Program-made: the position numbers and the translations under genes
Origin: Micromonospora chalcea
GTDB taxonomy: Bacteria; Actinomycetota; Actinomycetes; Mycobacteriales; Micromonosporaceae
DNA: 64,000 nucleotides
Direction: 5' to 3'
Assembly: GCF_002926165.1 (NCBI RefSeq)
Contig: NZ_MAGP01000001.1
Location: 62,001 to 126,000, forward strand
Shown here: positions 48,144 to 57,433 of the stretch, one piece after another
Layout of the letters: every line of letters starts with the position of its first letter
Position numbering within the stretch: the stretch's first letter is position 1
The notes under the pieces: model-generated
The model's input: only the letters and a program-made list of their open reading frames with translations
Told to the model about the DNA's origin: nothing
Database searches by the model: none

Positions 48144-49196
48144 GTGGACGAAGCAGTGGTGGTCACGGAGCTGGTCAAGCGGTACCAGCCCAACATGCCA
48201 CCGGCGGTGGACGGGCTGAGTTTCTCCGTCGCCGCCGGTGAGGTCTTCGGCCTGCTCGGGCCGAACGGTGCGGGCAAGACGACGACGATCGGGGTGCTGA
48301 CCACACGGGTGCGGGCCACCTCGGGCCGGGCCCGGGTGTGCGGCGCGGACGTGATCGGCTCGCCCGCCGCCGCCCGGCAGTTGCTGGCGGTCGTACCGCA
48401 GCGGGTGAACCTGGACCGGGCGCTGACCGTCCGGCAGAACCTGCTGTTCCACGCGGCCTACCACCGGGTGCCCCGGGCGCAGCGCATCCGGCGGGCCGAC
48501 GAGTTGCTGGACCAGATGGGGCTCAAGGACTTCGCGAACCACCGCACCGACTTCCTGTCAGGCGGCCTCGCCCAGCGGACGATGATCGCCCGCGCGCTGA
48601 TGCACTCGCCCCGGGTGCTCTTCCTCGACGAGCCGTCGGCGGGCCTCGACCCGCAGTCCCGGCTCTTCGTGCACGACCGGATCGCCGAGCTGAAACGGGA
48701 CGGCGTGACAGTGGTGGTCACCACACACGACATGGACGAGGCGGAGAAGCTCTGCGACCGGGTCGGCATCGTCGACCACGGCAAGCTGCTCACCATGGAC
48801 ACGCCGTCCGCGCTGACCCGTACGCTGCCGGGCAGCAGCACCCTGACCCTCGTGGTGACCCCCGGCGCCTCCGCCGAGGAGGTGCGGGCCGCGCTCGATG
48901 CGATCCCCGACGTGGAGCGGGTGGAACACTTCAAGATGACCGCCAAGGTGCCCGTCGCCGCGCCGGCGTTTCCCGGCATGCCGGCGATGCCGACGCCCGC
49001 CCCGGTCCCGGACGCGCCCGCCGACTCGGACGCCCCCCTGTCCTTCCGGGTCTACACCAGCGGTCAGCCGGCCAACGCCATCCCGATGGCGATGAAGATC
49101 CTCGCCGACCTGGGTTGCGAGGTTCGTGACCTCAACATCGGCCAGCCCAGTCTGGAAGATGTCTTCATCCACCTGACCGGAAGGGAACTTCGGTGA
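48144..49196 (+). CDS. ABC transporter ATP-binding protein, DrrA-like drug exporter
   Basis: 350 aa. GTG start at 48144 with GGAG at 48131-48134; the nearby ATG at 48136 is out of frame. Walker A GPNGAGKT (39-46), signature LSGGLAQR (138-145), Walker B VLFLDEPSAGLDP (158-170) and a D-loop/H-loop (TTHDMDEAEKL) are all present. The order and spacing are those of the DrrA/NodI type of single-domain ATPases that pair with an ABC-2 permease. The C-terminal regulatory domain contains a Pro/Ala-rich insertion (PAFPGMPAMPTPAPVPDAP). It overlaps the permease gene by 4 nt (GTGA), so the two are translationally coupled. It probably powers export of the polyketide and gives self-resistance (inference from location). 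Confidence 0.93.
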   Translation: MDEAVVVTELVKRYQPNMPPAVDGLSFSVAAGEVFGLLGPNGAGKTTTIGVLTTRVRATSGRARVCGADVIGSPAAARQLLAVVPQRVNLDRALTVRQNLLFHAAYHRVPRAQRIRRADELLDQMGLKDFANHRTDFLSGGLAQRTMIARALMHSPRVLFLDEPSAGLDPQSRLFVHDRIAELKRDGVTVVVTTHDMDEAEKLCDRVGIVDHGKLLTMDTPSALTRTLPGSSTLTLVVTPGASAEEVRAALDAIPDVERVEHFKMTAKVPVAAPAFPGMPAMPTPAPVPDAPADSDAPLSFRVYTSGQPANAIPMAMKILADLGCEVRDLNIGQPSLEDVFIHLTGRELR

Positions 49197-50032
49197 GCGT
49201 CACCGCCCCCGCCCCCCCGTCCGCGCCGTCACCGCCCGCGGCGCCGCCGCCGGTGCGCGCGCTGGACCAGCTCGCCACCTTCCGCGCGGTGCTCTCGCGG
49301 GACCTGTTCGTCACCGGCCGGGAGCTGGTCGGCTTCCTGCTCCAGGTCTTCATCCAGCCGCTGTTCATGCTGCTGATCTTCGGCAAGGTGCTCAGCGACC
49401 TGGGCTACGCCAGCGACGACTTCTCCAACGTGCTGCTGCCCGGCGTCATCGCGCTGAACGCCTTCCTGATCGGCCTGGAGAACACCGCGCTGCCGATGAT
49501 GATGGACTTCTCCTTCACCCGGGAGATCGAGGACCGCCTCCTGGCGCCTATGGCGACCCCGCTGGTGGCGCTGGAGAAGATCGTTTTCGGGGGCATCCGT
49601 GGCCTGATCGCCGGTGTGGTGCTGATCCCGGTCGGCATGCTCATGCTCGGCGTCACCTGGCCCTGGGCGGTGGTGCTCAAGGTGGTCGGGGTGTTGGCGA
49701 TCGGCGCGCTGGTCGGCGCGGCGGTCGGTCTCGCCTTCGGCACCCTGGTGCCCACGCAGCACATCCAGATCATGTTCACCGTGGTGATGACCCCGATCAT
49801 GTTCACCGGTGCCACCCAGTTCCCGCTGCTCGGCCTGGACTCGCTGCGCTGGTACCAGGTGATCTGTTCGCTGAACCCGCTGACCTACATCAGCGAGGCG
49901 ACCCGGTCGCTCGTCGGCCCGCCGGGGGTCGAGTCGCTGCCGCTCTGGCTGTGCATGTGTGTCCTCACCGGGGTCTTCGTGGCGTTCTCGGCGATCGGCA
50001 TGCGTGGCTTCATGCGTCGCGCCATGGACTGA
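49193..50032 (+). CDS. ABC-2 type permease, DrrB-like
   Basis: 279 aa, GTG start inside the stop of the ATPase gene. After a Pro/Ala-rich cytoplasmic N-terminus (about 35 residues) there are about six hydrophobic segments, including FLLQVFIQPLFMLLIFG, LIAGVVLIPVGMLMLGV, VVGVLAIGALVGAAVGLAFG and LCMCVLTGVFVAFSAIG. The middle segment IMFTVVMTPIMFTGATQFP and the following LDSLRWYQVICSLNPLTYISE match the ABC-2 membrane family. It should form the membrane channel of the exporter with the preceding ATPase. It is the last gene of the plus-strand run and is followed by a strong hairpin. Confidence 0.92.
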   Translation: MSVTAPAPPSAPSPPAAPPPVRALDQLATFRAVLSRDLFVTGRELVGFLLQVFIQPLFMLLIFGKVLSDLGYASDDFSNVLLPGVIALNAFLIGLENTALPMMMDFSFTREIEDRLLAPMATPLVALEKIVFGGIRGLIAGVVLIPVGMLMLGVTWPWAVVLKVVGVLAIGALVGAAVGLAFGTLVPTQHIQIMFTVVMTPIMFTGATQFPLLGLDSLRWYQVICSLNPLTYISEATRSLVGPPGVESLPLWLCMCVLTGVFVAFSAIGMRGFMRRAMD

Positions 50033-50052
50033 CCGCCCGGGACGCGGTCCGC

Positions 50053-50088
50053 CGAGGGCCCGAACCGCACCTGCGGTTCGGGCCCTCG
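50053..50088. terminator. Bidirectional hairpin terminator
   Basis: A perfect 17-bp inverted repeat (50053-50069 with 50072-50088, left arm beginning cgagggcccgaacc) with a 2-nt centre lies between the convergent permease and LAL regulator genes. It is followed by a short T-containing run (ctttcg). Its position and symmetry fit termination from both sides. Confidence 0.8.
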
Positions 50089-50141
50089 CTTTCGCCCTGT
50101 GTCGCAGGGGGCCGGTGGTCACCGCGCCCCTGCGACAGCCG

Positions 50142-52964
50142 TCAGGACGTGGCGCTCTGTGTCTCGTCGGCCAGCGTCTCGGCGTACACGACGAGCCGGG
50201 ACGGCAGGTCGGTCCGGCGCTTCACGTCGAGCTTGCGGTAGACCCGGGTCAGGTGCTGCTCGACAGTGCTCACCGTGATGAAGAGCTTGCTGGAGATCTG
50301 GCGGTTGGTGTGGCCGTGTGCGGCCAGCGCGGCAACGCGCCGCTCGGCGTCGCTCAGCCCGTCGTCCGGTTCCTGGAGTTCGGCGGCGGCCGGGTACGCC
50401 GGCAGTCCACTGCCCGGTTCCCGGCGGATCAGCCGCTGAGCCAGCACCGACGCCCCGCAGTCCTGCGCGAGCTGGTAGGCGCGGCGGACGAGCAGCCGGG
50501 CGCGGGCGGAGTCTCCGGCGCGCTGTAGCGTCTGACCGGTGTCGCCGAGGGCGCGGACGAGCTCCAACCGGTCGCCGCTGGACTGGAGCAGGCTGACCGC
50601 CTCGGAGAGCAGCTTGCGCCGGTGGTCCTGGGCGGCGGTGGTGGCGAGCAGGCGCAGCGTACGGCCCCGGGTCCGGTCGTCGACCCCGTGCGGCACCCGC
50701 AGTTGCTCCTGCAGGAGCTGCATGGCCTGCGTCTTGTTGCCGACGCTGAGCTGCACCCGGGCCAGCTCCAGCCGCCACGGCACCAGTCCGGCCGCGTCGA
50801 TCCCCCACGTGCGCATCAGCTCGCCGCAGCGCCGCAGGTCGGTGGTGGCGGCGTGCGGCCGGCGTACGGCCAGGTGGTGCCGGCCGCGTGCGGCCAGGTA
50901 GTGCAGGCCCAATGGGGTGCGGAAGATGCCGGGCGGGGTCGGGTGGGCCAGCCACCGGTCGGCCTCGGCGAACCGGCCCGACTCCGTCGCGGACGCGATC
51001 AGGGTGGACAGCGGTCCGGCGATCGCCACTCCCCAGGCGGGGGCTGGCATGTCCTCCAGGGCCGCGCGGGCGTGGTGCTCGGCACCGGGCAGATCGCCGA
51101 CGCGCAGGGCCGCCTCCGCCCGGATCGCCCGGATCACCGCCCGCCAGCCCGGCGCGTGCTGAACCACCGGCCGGTCGAGCAGCACGTCGCCCCAGACCAC
51201 GGCCCGGTCCGACCGGCCGGCCCAGAGCAGCGCCAGCAGGGGCGCGGTCAGCAGGCCGAGGGCGCCGTCGTCCGTGTGGTGGCGCTGCAGGATCTGCTCG
51301 GCGGTCGGCGCCGTGTCGTTGTCGGCGGTCGGCGTCAGCGCGGTGCCGAGCACCGTGACCGCCTGCAGGAGCGGGCTGACGGTGGTCGGGGCGCCGGCCG
51401 CGCGGCTCCAGGTGGCCGGCGTCTGCCGTACGCTCGCCAGGTGGTCCGGGTGGGAGAGGGAGACCAGAAGCTGCATGATCCGCAGGCGGCCGGGCGGGGT
51501 GGCCGGAGCCTGCTCCTCGTCCGCCGAGAAGCCGCTGACGGCCTCGGCAGCCTCGTCGACGCGGCCCTGCCAGAGCAGGTACGGCACGGCGGAGAGGCTC
51601 GCATCGGTGGACCAGCCGGCGGCGCGCGCCGTCTGCACCAGCTCCGTCAGCTGCCCGTTCACCGTCAACGGGTTGAGCTGCCAGCGGGCATTCACCAGCA
51701 TCTCGGTGGTGGCGGTGCGTTGCCGCTCGTCCACCGGCGCGAGCGCGAGCAGCCGCAGGCAGGCCGCCGCGACGTCGGGCCGGCCGGACGAGAGCGCGTG
51801 ACCGGCGGCGTCCTGGAGCACCGGCACCCGCCAGCCGGCCACCGTCGCACCGGCGGCCACGAGGTGCTCGGCTACCACGCTCGCCTCGGCGCCGCGGTCG
51901 TGCAGCACCTCGGCGGCCCGCTGGTGCAGGGCGCGCCGCTCGTCGGCCGACATGTCAGCGAGGATCGAGTGCAGGATACGCGAGTGGCGTAGCTGGTCGG
52001 ACTCCATCAGACCCGAGGTACGCAACACCCGCACCGCCGGGACCGTGGTCGCGGGCATCACGTCGAGGAGGTGGCCGAGCAGTTCGGCCGACGCGGGCCG
52101 GTCGAGCACGGCGAGCGCCTGGGCCACCCGGCGTACCCCGGGCTCGTGGCGGTAGAGACACCCGAGGACGGCCTGGTCGAACGCGTCACCGACGGACGGA
52201 AGGTCGTGGTCGCTGCCCCCGCCACCGGCCCGTTCGTCGAGCAGCGCCCGGGTGAGCAGTGGATTGCCTCCGGTCATCCGTACGTAGTGTTCCGCGGTCC
52301 TGCGGGTGTCGGCGTCGTCGACGGCGCCCTCGACCAGCCGGGCGACGGCGTCGACGGTCAGTGGTGGCAGGCCGATCCGGGAGAAGTGCGGCTGGCTGAG
52401 CAGCTCGGCGCGGAACAGCTGGTGCGGCGGGCGCAGCGTCGACGCCTCCGCGAACACGACCATGATCCGGGCGTGGCGCAGCCGCCGGGTCACGTAGAGC
52501 AGGCAGTGCAGCGAGGCCGGGTCCGCGTGGTGCACGTCGTCGACGAGGAGGACCAGGGGCCCGTTGGCCGTCAGGTCGATCAGGGTGGTGAAGAGGCCGT
52601 GCAGCAGGGGTGCCCAGGCCCGGTCTACGTCGGACGCCTCGCCGCCGACTTCGGGCAACGGCACCGCGGAGGTGGCGTCGCGCAGCAGCTTCCCGACGTG
52701 GGCGGCGGCCTCCGGGGCGAGTCGTGCACTGTGGAACAGCTGCCCGACGACTCCCAGGTGGAGACCGCGCTCCGCCCGCGAGCCGGTCGCGCTCATCACC
52801 TGCCCGCGGGAGCCGGCCGTCCACTCGCCGAACGACTCCAGCAGACTGGTCTTGCCGCTGCCCACGGCACCGGTGACCAGCGCGACGTGTCCGCGCTGCT
52901 GCTCTTCGCACGCGTGGAACACGCGCCGCAGACGGGTGATCTGTTCCTCTTGCTGAACCAACAC
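50142..52964 (-). CDS. Large ATP-binding LuxR-family (LAL) transcriptional regulator 1
   Basis: 940 aa if started at the GTG at 52964 (VLVQQEEQITRL), which follows an AAGGAGGG Shine-Dalgarno at 52976-52983, spaced 12 nt. The frame is open further upstream, but that part looks non-coding (Arg/Pro-rich, no domain). Walker A GAVGSGKT is at residues 32-39, and Walker B (VLLVDDVHHAD) lies near 150. A long alpha-helical TPR-like middle follows, then a C-terminal LuxR helix-turn-helix (LSDAERRVAALAAHGHTNRQ, then ISSKLFITVSTVEQHL). These are the hallmarks of LAL (MalT-like) pathway activators common in macrolide clusters. It is a paralog of the next regulator. A TAGGGGT motif lies 284 nt upstream. 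Confidence 0.92.
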   Translation of the reverse strand: MLVQQEEQITRLRRVFHACEEQQRGHVALVTGAVGSGKTSLLESFGEWTAGSRGQVMSATGSRAERGLHLGVVGQLFHSARLAPEAAAHVGKLLRDATSAVPLPEVGGEASDVDRAWAPLLHGLFTTLIDLTANGPLVLLVDDVHHADPASLHCLLYVTRRLRHARIMVVFAEASTLRPPHQLFRAELLSQPHFSRIGLPPLTVDAVARLVEGAVDDADTRRTAEHYVRMTGGNPLLTRALLDERAGGGGSDHDLPSVGDAFDQAVLGCLYRHEPGVRRVAQALAVLDRPASAELLGHLLDVMPATTVPAVRVLRTSGLMESDQLRHSRILHSILADMSADERRALHQRAAEVLHDRGAEASVVAEHLVAAGATVAGWRVPVLQDAAGHALSSGRPDVAAACLRLLALAPVDERQRTATTEMLVNARWQLNPLTVNGQLTELVQTARAAGWSTDASLSAVPYLLWQGRVDEAAEAVSGFSADEEQAPATPPGRLRIMQLLVSLSHPDHLASVRQTPATWSRAAGAPTTVSPLLQAVTVLGTALTPTADNDTAPTAEQILQRHHTDDGALGLLTAPLLALLWAGRSDRAVVWGDVLLDRPVVQHAPGWRAVIRAIRAEAALRVGDLPGAEHHARAALEDMPAPAWGVAIAGPLSTLIASATESGRFAEADRWLAHPTPPGIFRTPLGLHYLAARGRHHLAVRRPHAATTDLRRCGELMRTWGIDAAGLVPWRLELARVQLSVGNKTQAMQLLQEQLRVPHGVDDRTRGRTLRLLATTAAQDHRRKLLSEAVSLLQSSGDRLELVRALGDTGQTLQRAGDSARARLLVRRAYQLAQDCGASVLAQRLIRREPGSGLPAYPAAAELQEPDDGLSDAERRVAALAAHGHTNRQISSKLFITVSTVEQHLTRVYRKLDVKRRTDLPSRLVVYAETLADETQSATS

Positions 52965-53477
52965 CTGCGCGTAAGCCCTCCTTGTACGCGGCGCGGGCCT
53001 GGAAACGCCGGTGCGGCCCGACACCGCCACCCCTGCCGGAGACAGCCGCCCCTCCGCCCGCGTCTCGACGGGTAGGGGTGGAGCGCGCCGGGCGGCCACG
53101 CCGGGTGGACCTGAAATCCTTCGTCGGACCGGTCTTCTCGCCGTACGGTCCGCGTGTCGAGGCGAGTCTGGCACCGGCATGATGGTGCGACAACGGGCGT
53201 GAGACCCCATCGTTTCGCATCCAAACCTGCGGGCCCCGGAAGGCATTTAGGGGTTGCGCGGTTCGGGGTGATGGGTGTTGGAGCCGATCGGCCCGGGGGA
53301 GGCGACACGCCGGTGAGCGGCTGGTGCCGGGGCGTACGGCTCGATGGTGCCACACCGCGACTCCCGGCGCACGCCGATGATACCCACAGTGGTGGTGAGC
53401 GAACTCTTCGCGACGGTCGGCGAGGGTGACGGTCGCGTGACGCCCGTCGGCTGTTCCGTGCGGAAGCCCGACCGGGA
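52965..53477. promoter_or_regulatory. Intergenic region upstream of LAL regulator 1
   Basis: 513 nt between the two regulators. It holds the AAGGAGGG ribosome site (52976-52983, minus strand), a TAGGGGT motif at 53248-53254 and a GCCGATCGGC palindrome at 53283-53292. No convincing gene or clear -35/-10 pair was found. The promoter of LAL 1 must lie here unless it is transcribed with LAL 2. Confidence 0.5.
53248..53254. promoter_or_regulatory. TAGGGGT motif upstream of LAL regulator 1
   Basis: TAGGGGTTG here is repeated exactly at 57434-57442 upstream of the degenerate ligase, and the complement ACCCCTA occurs before the transferase and HAD genes. Candidate shared regulator box. Confidence 0.35.
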
Positions 53478-56333
53478 TCAGCGCGGCCGAGGGCCGGACG
53501 GACGGCCGCCCGGGGGGTCCGTGCCCCGCGTCAGCGGATCCAGCACCGTCGTGCCGGAGCGGTCGAACCGCAGCCGTCCGGCGAGTTCGCCGCGCGAGTT
53601 GACGTCCAGCTTCCGGTAGATGCGCGTCATCCGCTGTTCGATCGCGCTGACCGTCAGGAAGAGCTTCTCGGCGATCTCACGATTGGTGTGACCCTGGGCG
53701 GCCAGGGTGGCCATCCTGGATTCGGTGTCCGTCAGGCCCTGGACCAGGACCGCCGCATCCGCCCGGCTGCCGGTGGCGCCGTCGCTGGTGGACAGGGCGC
53801 TGGGCCACAACGTCGGGATGCCGCACTCCTCCGCGAGAGCCCGGGCCGACCGGGTCGCGGCGCGGGCCTGCCGCCGGTCGCCGGCCTGCTCGTAGGCGTG
53901 ACCGAGGTCGGCAAGGTTGTGCGCCAGTTCCATCCGGTCGCCGCACTGCCGCAGCAGCCGTACGGCGCTGCGCAGGTGCGGGATCCGTTCCTGTCCCTCC
54001 TCGGTCGCGGCCAGAACCCGCAGGGCCGCGGCCCGGTACCGGACATGGACGGGCCGCAGCCGGGCCAACTCGTCGCGCACCAGCTTGCGCGCCTGCAGAC
54101 GGCGGCCCATCCGGAGCAGTGCCCGAGCCGACTCGGTGCGCCACGGCACCAGGCCCGAGAAGTCCAGCTGCCACCGCTGCATCAGCTGCCCGCAGAGCTG
54201 GAAGTCGGCCAGCGCGGCCTCGGGGCTTCCCGCGGCGAGGGCGTGCGTCCCGCGGGCGTGCAGGTAGTGCAGCCCGAGCGGGGTCTCGAAGATCGCCGGC
54301 GGCACCGGCACCTGAAGGCAGGCGGCCGCCGTGTCGAGCTGGTCCATATAGGTCAGGGCCCGTATCCGGACGGCGAGAGGTATCCCGATCACCACCCCCC
54401 AGCCTTTCGGCGAGAGCTGCCCCAGTGCCTCGTCGGCCAGCTTGCCGGCGCGGGGGAGGTCGCCGAGCCGGCCGGCGACGGCGGCCCGCAGGGCGGTGAG
54501 CGTGGCCGAGGGGGTGGGGTGGTGCGGGGTGGCGAGGTGGCGGTCCAGCCGGTCGCACCAGTCGTCGGCCAGGTCGAGCTGGTCGGCGTAGATCATGGCG
54601 ATGAGGGCGCAGATGACCCTCCACATGTGCGGTTCGTCGTCCGGCCCGGTGGTCGACAGTGTCCGCTCGGCCTTCTCGACCACGCCCGCGTCACCCCGGG
54701 CCAGCACGCCGGACAGCAGGATGACTCCGCTGAGCCCGTGCTTTACCCGGGCCAGCGTGAGCGGATCCCGCGCGGCCACGGCGGGCGCGGGCCGGTCGAC
54801 CATGACCCCGGGATAGAGCGTCGAGATCCAGCCGGTGATGATGAGCAGCTCGGCCACGGACTGCGGATCTGCGGGATCCGACCGCTCGCTGAGGTGCCTG
54901 ACCAGGTCGACGGCCTTGTCGATCTCACCGTGCCAGAGGAGGTACTGGATGGGACCGGCGGCCTGTTGGCTGCCGAGGTGCCCGGCCCGGATGGCGGTGG
55001 CGACGCTGACCAGGTGGGGGATCGTGGCCTGCGGGTCGAGTCGCCACTCGGCGCGCGCCAGCGCGGAGCGGATCCGCGCCCGCAGACACTCGCCGACGCC
55101 ACTGCGGTGCGCCCGGCGCAGGTACCGCAGGGCGGTCTCCACCTCGCCGTCGAGCAGCGCCTGCTCGCCGGCGTCCAGCAGGGTCTGCGCCATCCAGGGT
55201 TCGGCCAGCTCGCCGATGTCCACCAGGTGCGGCGCGATCCGGGCCGGGGGCGCGCCGTCGTCGTGCAGCAGGCGGGCTGCTCCCAGATGCAGCCGTACGC
55301 GTTCCTCGGCGGTCATCCCGTCGATCACGGCCTGGGTCACCGCCGGATGGCGCAACCCCTGTTCGTCGATCAGCCCCGCGCTGGTCGACTTGTCGACAGC
55401 GCCCAGCGCGGGGTGCAACCGGGCGTCGACGAGATGCGGCAGCAGGCTGCCGTGCAGCGGCTCGCCGGTCACGGCGAGCACCCGGGCGGCGTTGAGCACC
55501 AGGCGGTCGCAGCGGTACAGGCAGCTCAGCACGGCCTCCCGGAACGACTCGCCGACCGCCGGGGCGCCGGCGGACCGTGGCGCGGCTGCCTGGTCATCGG
55601 CGAGCGCGTGCACCAGGAGCGGATTCCCGCCGCTGATCCGGTGGCTCTCCTCGGCGATGCTGCGGGCGAGCGGGATGTCGAGCCGCTGGGCGAGCAGCTG
55701 GAACGTCCCCTCGGCGGTGAGCAGCGGCAGGCGGATGCGGTGCAGCTTCGCCGGTTGCAGCATCTCGGCGTGCACGTCCGCCTGCCACGGCCGGGTGCGT
55801 GGCGCCTCCGTCAGGACCATCAGCACGGATAGGCCGGAGAGCCGCCGGGCCACGTAATCGAGACAGCGCAGCGACGGCACGTCCGCGTGGTGGATGTCGT
55901 CCACCACGATGACCAGCGGCCCCCGCGAGGTCAGTTCGAGCAGGGCGCGCCCGATGGCGGCGGTGAGCCGGGCGTTCTCCGCGTCCGCCGGATCGGCGTC
56001 GCTCCATGCGAGGGCACCCGCGTCCAGCAGTCGGGCGAGGCGGGCCCGGATGTCGGGGGCGTCCGCGGCGCACGACGGCACCGCGCGGACGAGCTGCCGG
56101 ACGACCTCCAGCGGTACGCTGCGCTCCGCGCGGGAGGCGCTCGCGCCGATGACCCGTGCTCCGGCGTCGCAGGCGCGCCGGGCGAAGGCCTGTGAGAGCG
56201 CGGTCTTGCCGGAGCCGACCGGGCCGGTCAGCACGGTCACCGGCCGGTCGGTCGGCGAGGTGCCGCCGCGGAGCAGGTCTGCGAGTCGGCGCTCCAGCAG
56301 GCCGAGCTGGCTCGAACGCTCGGTCAGCTCCAT
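53478..56333 (-). CDS. Large ATP-binding LuxR-family (LAL) transcriptional regulator 2
   Basis: 951 aa from the ATG at 56333; a GTG one codon upstream is the alternative. A GGAGG lies 8 nt from the ATG. The N-terminus (LTERSSQLGLLERRLADLL) leads into Walker A GPVGSGKT, then Walker B VIVVDDIHHAD, a long helical repeat region, and a C-terminal LuxR helix-turn-helix (LTDTESRMATLAAQGHTNRE, then IAEKLFLTVSAIEQRM). The domain order and many local sequences match LAL regulator 1, so the two are paralogs. It probably controls the cluster and possibly its sibling. It is divergent from the ligase gene across a 1.27-kb palindrome-rich region, and a strong dyad overlaps its candidate promoter. Confidence 0.93.
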   Translation of the reverse strand: MELTERSSQLGLLERRLADLLRGGTSPTDRPVTVLTGPVGSGKTALSQAFARRACDAGARVIGASASRAERSVPLEVVRQLVRAVPSCAADAPDIRARLARLLDAGALAWSDADPADAENARLTAAIGRALLELTSRGPLVIVVDDIHHADVPSLRCLDYVARRLSGLSVLMVLTEAPRTRPWQADVHAEMLQPAKLHRIRLPLLTAEGTFQLLAQRLDIPLARSIAEESHRISGGNPLLVHALADDQAAAPRSAGAPAVGESFREAVLSCLYRCDRLVLNAARVLAVTGEPLHGSLLPHLVDARLHPALGAVDKSTSAGLIDEQGLRHPAVTQAVIDGMTAEERVRLHLGAARLLHDDGAPPARIAPHLVDIGELAEPWMAQTLLDAGEQALLDGEVETALRYLRRAHRSGVGECLRARIRSALARAEWRLDPQATIPHLVSVATAIRAGHLGSQQAAGPIQYLLWHGEIDKAVDLVRHLSERSDPADPQSVAELLIITGWISTLYPGVMVDRPAPAVAARDPLTLARVKHGLSGVILLSGVLARGDAGVVEKAERTLSTTGPDDEPHMWRVICALIAMIYADQLDLADDWCDRLDRHLATPHHPTPSATLTALRAAVAGRLGDLPRAGKLADEALGQLSPKGWGVVIGIPLAVRIRALTYMDQLDTAAACLQVPVPPAIFETPLGLHYLHARGTHALAAGSPEAALADFQLCGQLMQRWQLDFSGLVPWRTESARALLRMGRRLQARKLVRDELARLRPVHVRYRAAALRVLAATEEGQERIPHLRSAVRLLRQCGDRMELAHNLADLGHAYEQAGDRRQARAATRSARALAEECGIPTLWPSALSTSDGATGSRADAAVLVQGLTDTESRMATLAAQGHTNREIAEKLFLTVSAIEQRMTRIYRKLDVNSRGELAGRLRFDRSGTTVLDPLTRGTDPPGGRPSGPRPR

Positions 56334-56419
56334 CACCGCCCCCTCCGGGGGAGGGCCGGGTGCCCGGTGCGGCCCGACAGCTCGACCAAATTGGAGACCG
56401 GCAATTCTTGACCCATTCC

Positions 56420-56447
56420 ATTATCGGCAAGGATCGACTGGTGTCGA
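56420..56447 (-). promoter_or_regulatory. Candidate sigma70-like promoter of LAL regulator 2
   Basis: Read on the minus strand: TCGACA (-35, 5/6 to consensus), a 16-nt spacer, then GATAAT (-10, 5/6). It ends about 87 nt before the ATG. It overlaps the large dyad at 56425-56456. Confidence 0.4.
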
Positions 56448-56456
56448 GCCTTGCCG
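56425..56456. repeat. 32-nt dyad (14-bp arms) in the LAL 2 promoter region
   Basis: Arms CGGCAAGGATCGAC and GTCGAGCCTTGCCG are inverted complements except for one position, around a tggt centre. The dyad covers the candidate -35 and spacer of LAL 2. It is either an operator for a dimeric regulator or a leader hairpin. Confidence 0.65.
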
Positions 56457-56989
56457 GTGCGCCATCGACCGACTTGACCGGTTGGCTGCTGCGAGCCGTG
56501 TTCCCGTGTGCGTCGGCGATAATTCCCCAGCTCTCTCGGGGTCGACACTTCCTATCGACCTGCTTGATGGTGGGAGTATGGCAGTTGGGCAATTGGGCGG
56601 CAAGCCGAGTTGTGTAAAGGATGGGCAAACATGGGTTACTTGTCTCGGGTGACCCGACCGGGGGTGGCGACGGAAAGTCGCCGGCTGGTCCCGTACCGTG
56701 ACAGAGCGCTCTCCTGAGCCGATGGTTCCGCTTATTCGGCCCGCCTGCTGATTGGCGAATGGGCTCTTCCGTGCTAATCCGACGTCCGGGCGTTACCGGT
56801 CGCTCTCGCCGCAAGGTTCGAAGCTGCCGCGGTCGCGGCGTGCGGAGGCGTCGAGCTGGGCGTCATCGTCGTTGAACTCGGCGTTCGTGACCCCGCCCGT
56901 GCCGATCCCGGCGCGGGCGGGCGTGGTGCCGGAAGCTGCTGTGGAGGTGTCGTCCGCCCCCGGGGCGGGGCCGTGGGGTCCGGTCGGGG

Positions 56990-57007
56990 CTCCGGCAATT
57001 GCCGGAG
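56990..57007. repeat. Perfect 18-bp palindrome
   Basis: CTCCGGCAATTGCCGGAG is its own reverse complement. It lies in non-coding DNA about 600 nt upstream of the ligase and 660 nt upstream of LAL 2. A dimeric regulator site is possible; no T-run follows, so a terminator is unlikely. Confidence 0.6.
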
Positions 57008-57433
57008 GCGCTCGATTGTTGCGATGTAAGGCATTGATGCCGGAACTGCGATCGATGCCTGTCCGGCCCTGCCGGCGGTCGAGGCTTGGTGTGCGTCGGC
57101 GGGCCACGATTCGGACGTTTGGGAGATTCTGCGATTATGTATGAAAAAGAATTATGAATCCGAGTGTCCCGTTGGTTGCGGAGGCCTGCGGTCCCATCCG
57201 GCCCGAAGGCTGATCTCATGCGGCACACGTCAATGCGATAAAGCCGTGACGGCGAGCTGTCGGGCATCGAGGAGGACGTTTTACGGTCGATTTTCGCTCG
57301 CTGAGGACAAATGCGGCCTCTGCATTGTTCGCCGAGCCGGAGTGAGCGCTCGGGTCGGCCGTTGTGTCAGGACGGCCGGGATTCGGTCCTAGCTGGCCAG
57401 TAGGCCCGGACAGGGGGATTCGGACTCGGCGGC

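Noticed and set aside
52965..53246. N-terminal extension of LAL regulator 1 by 94 residues
   Set aside because: The extension is Arg/Pro-rich and unlike LAL proteins, whereas an AAGGAGGG site precedes the GTG at 52964.
56157..57400. Several plus- and minus-strand open frames of 60-150 codons in and around the long control region
   Set aside because: They have no ribosome site plus coding character, overlap each other in several frames and cross palindromes and the AT-rich island.
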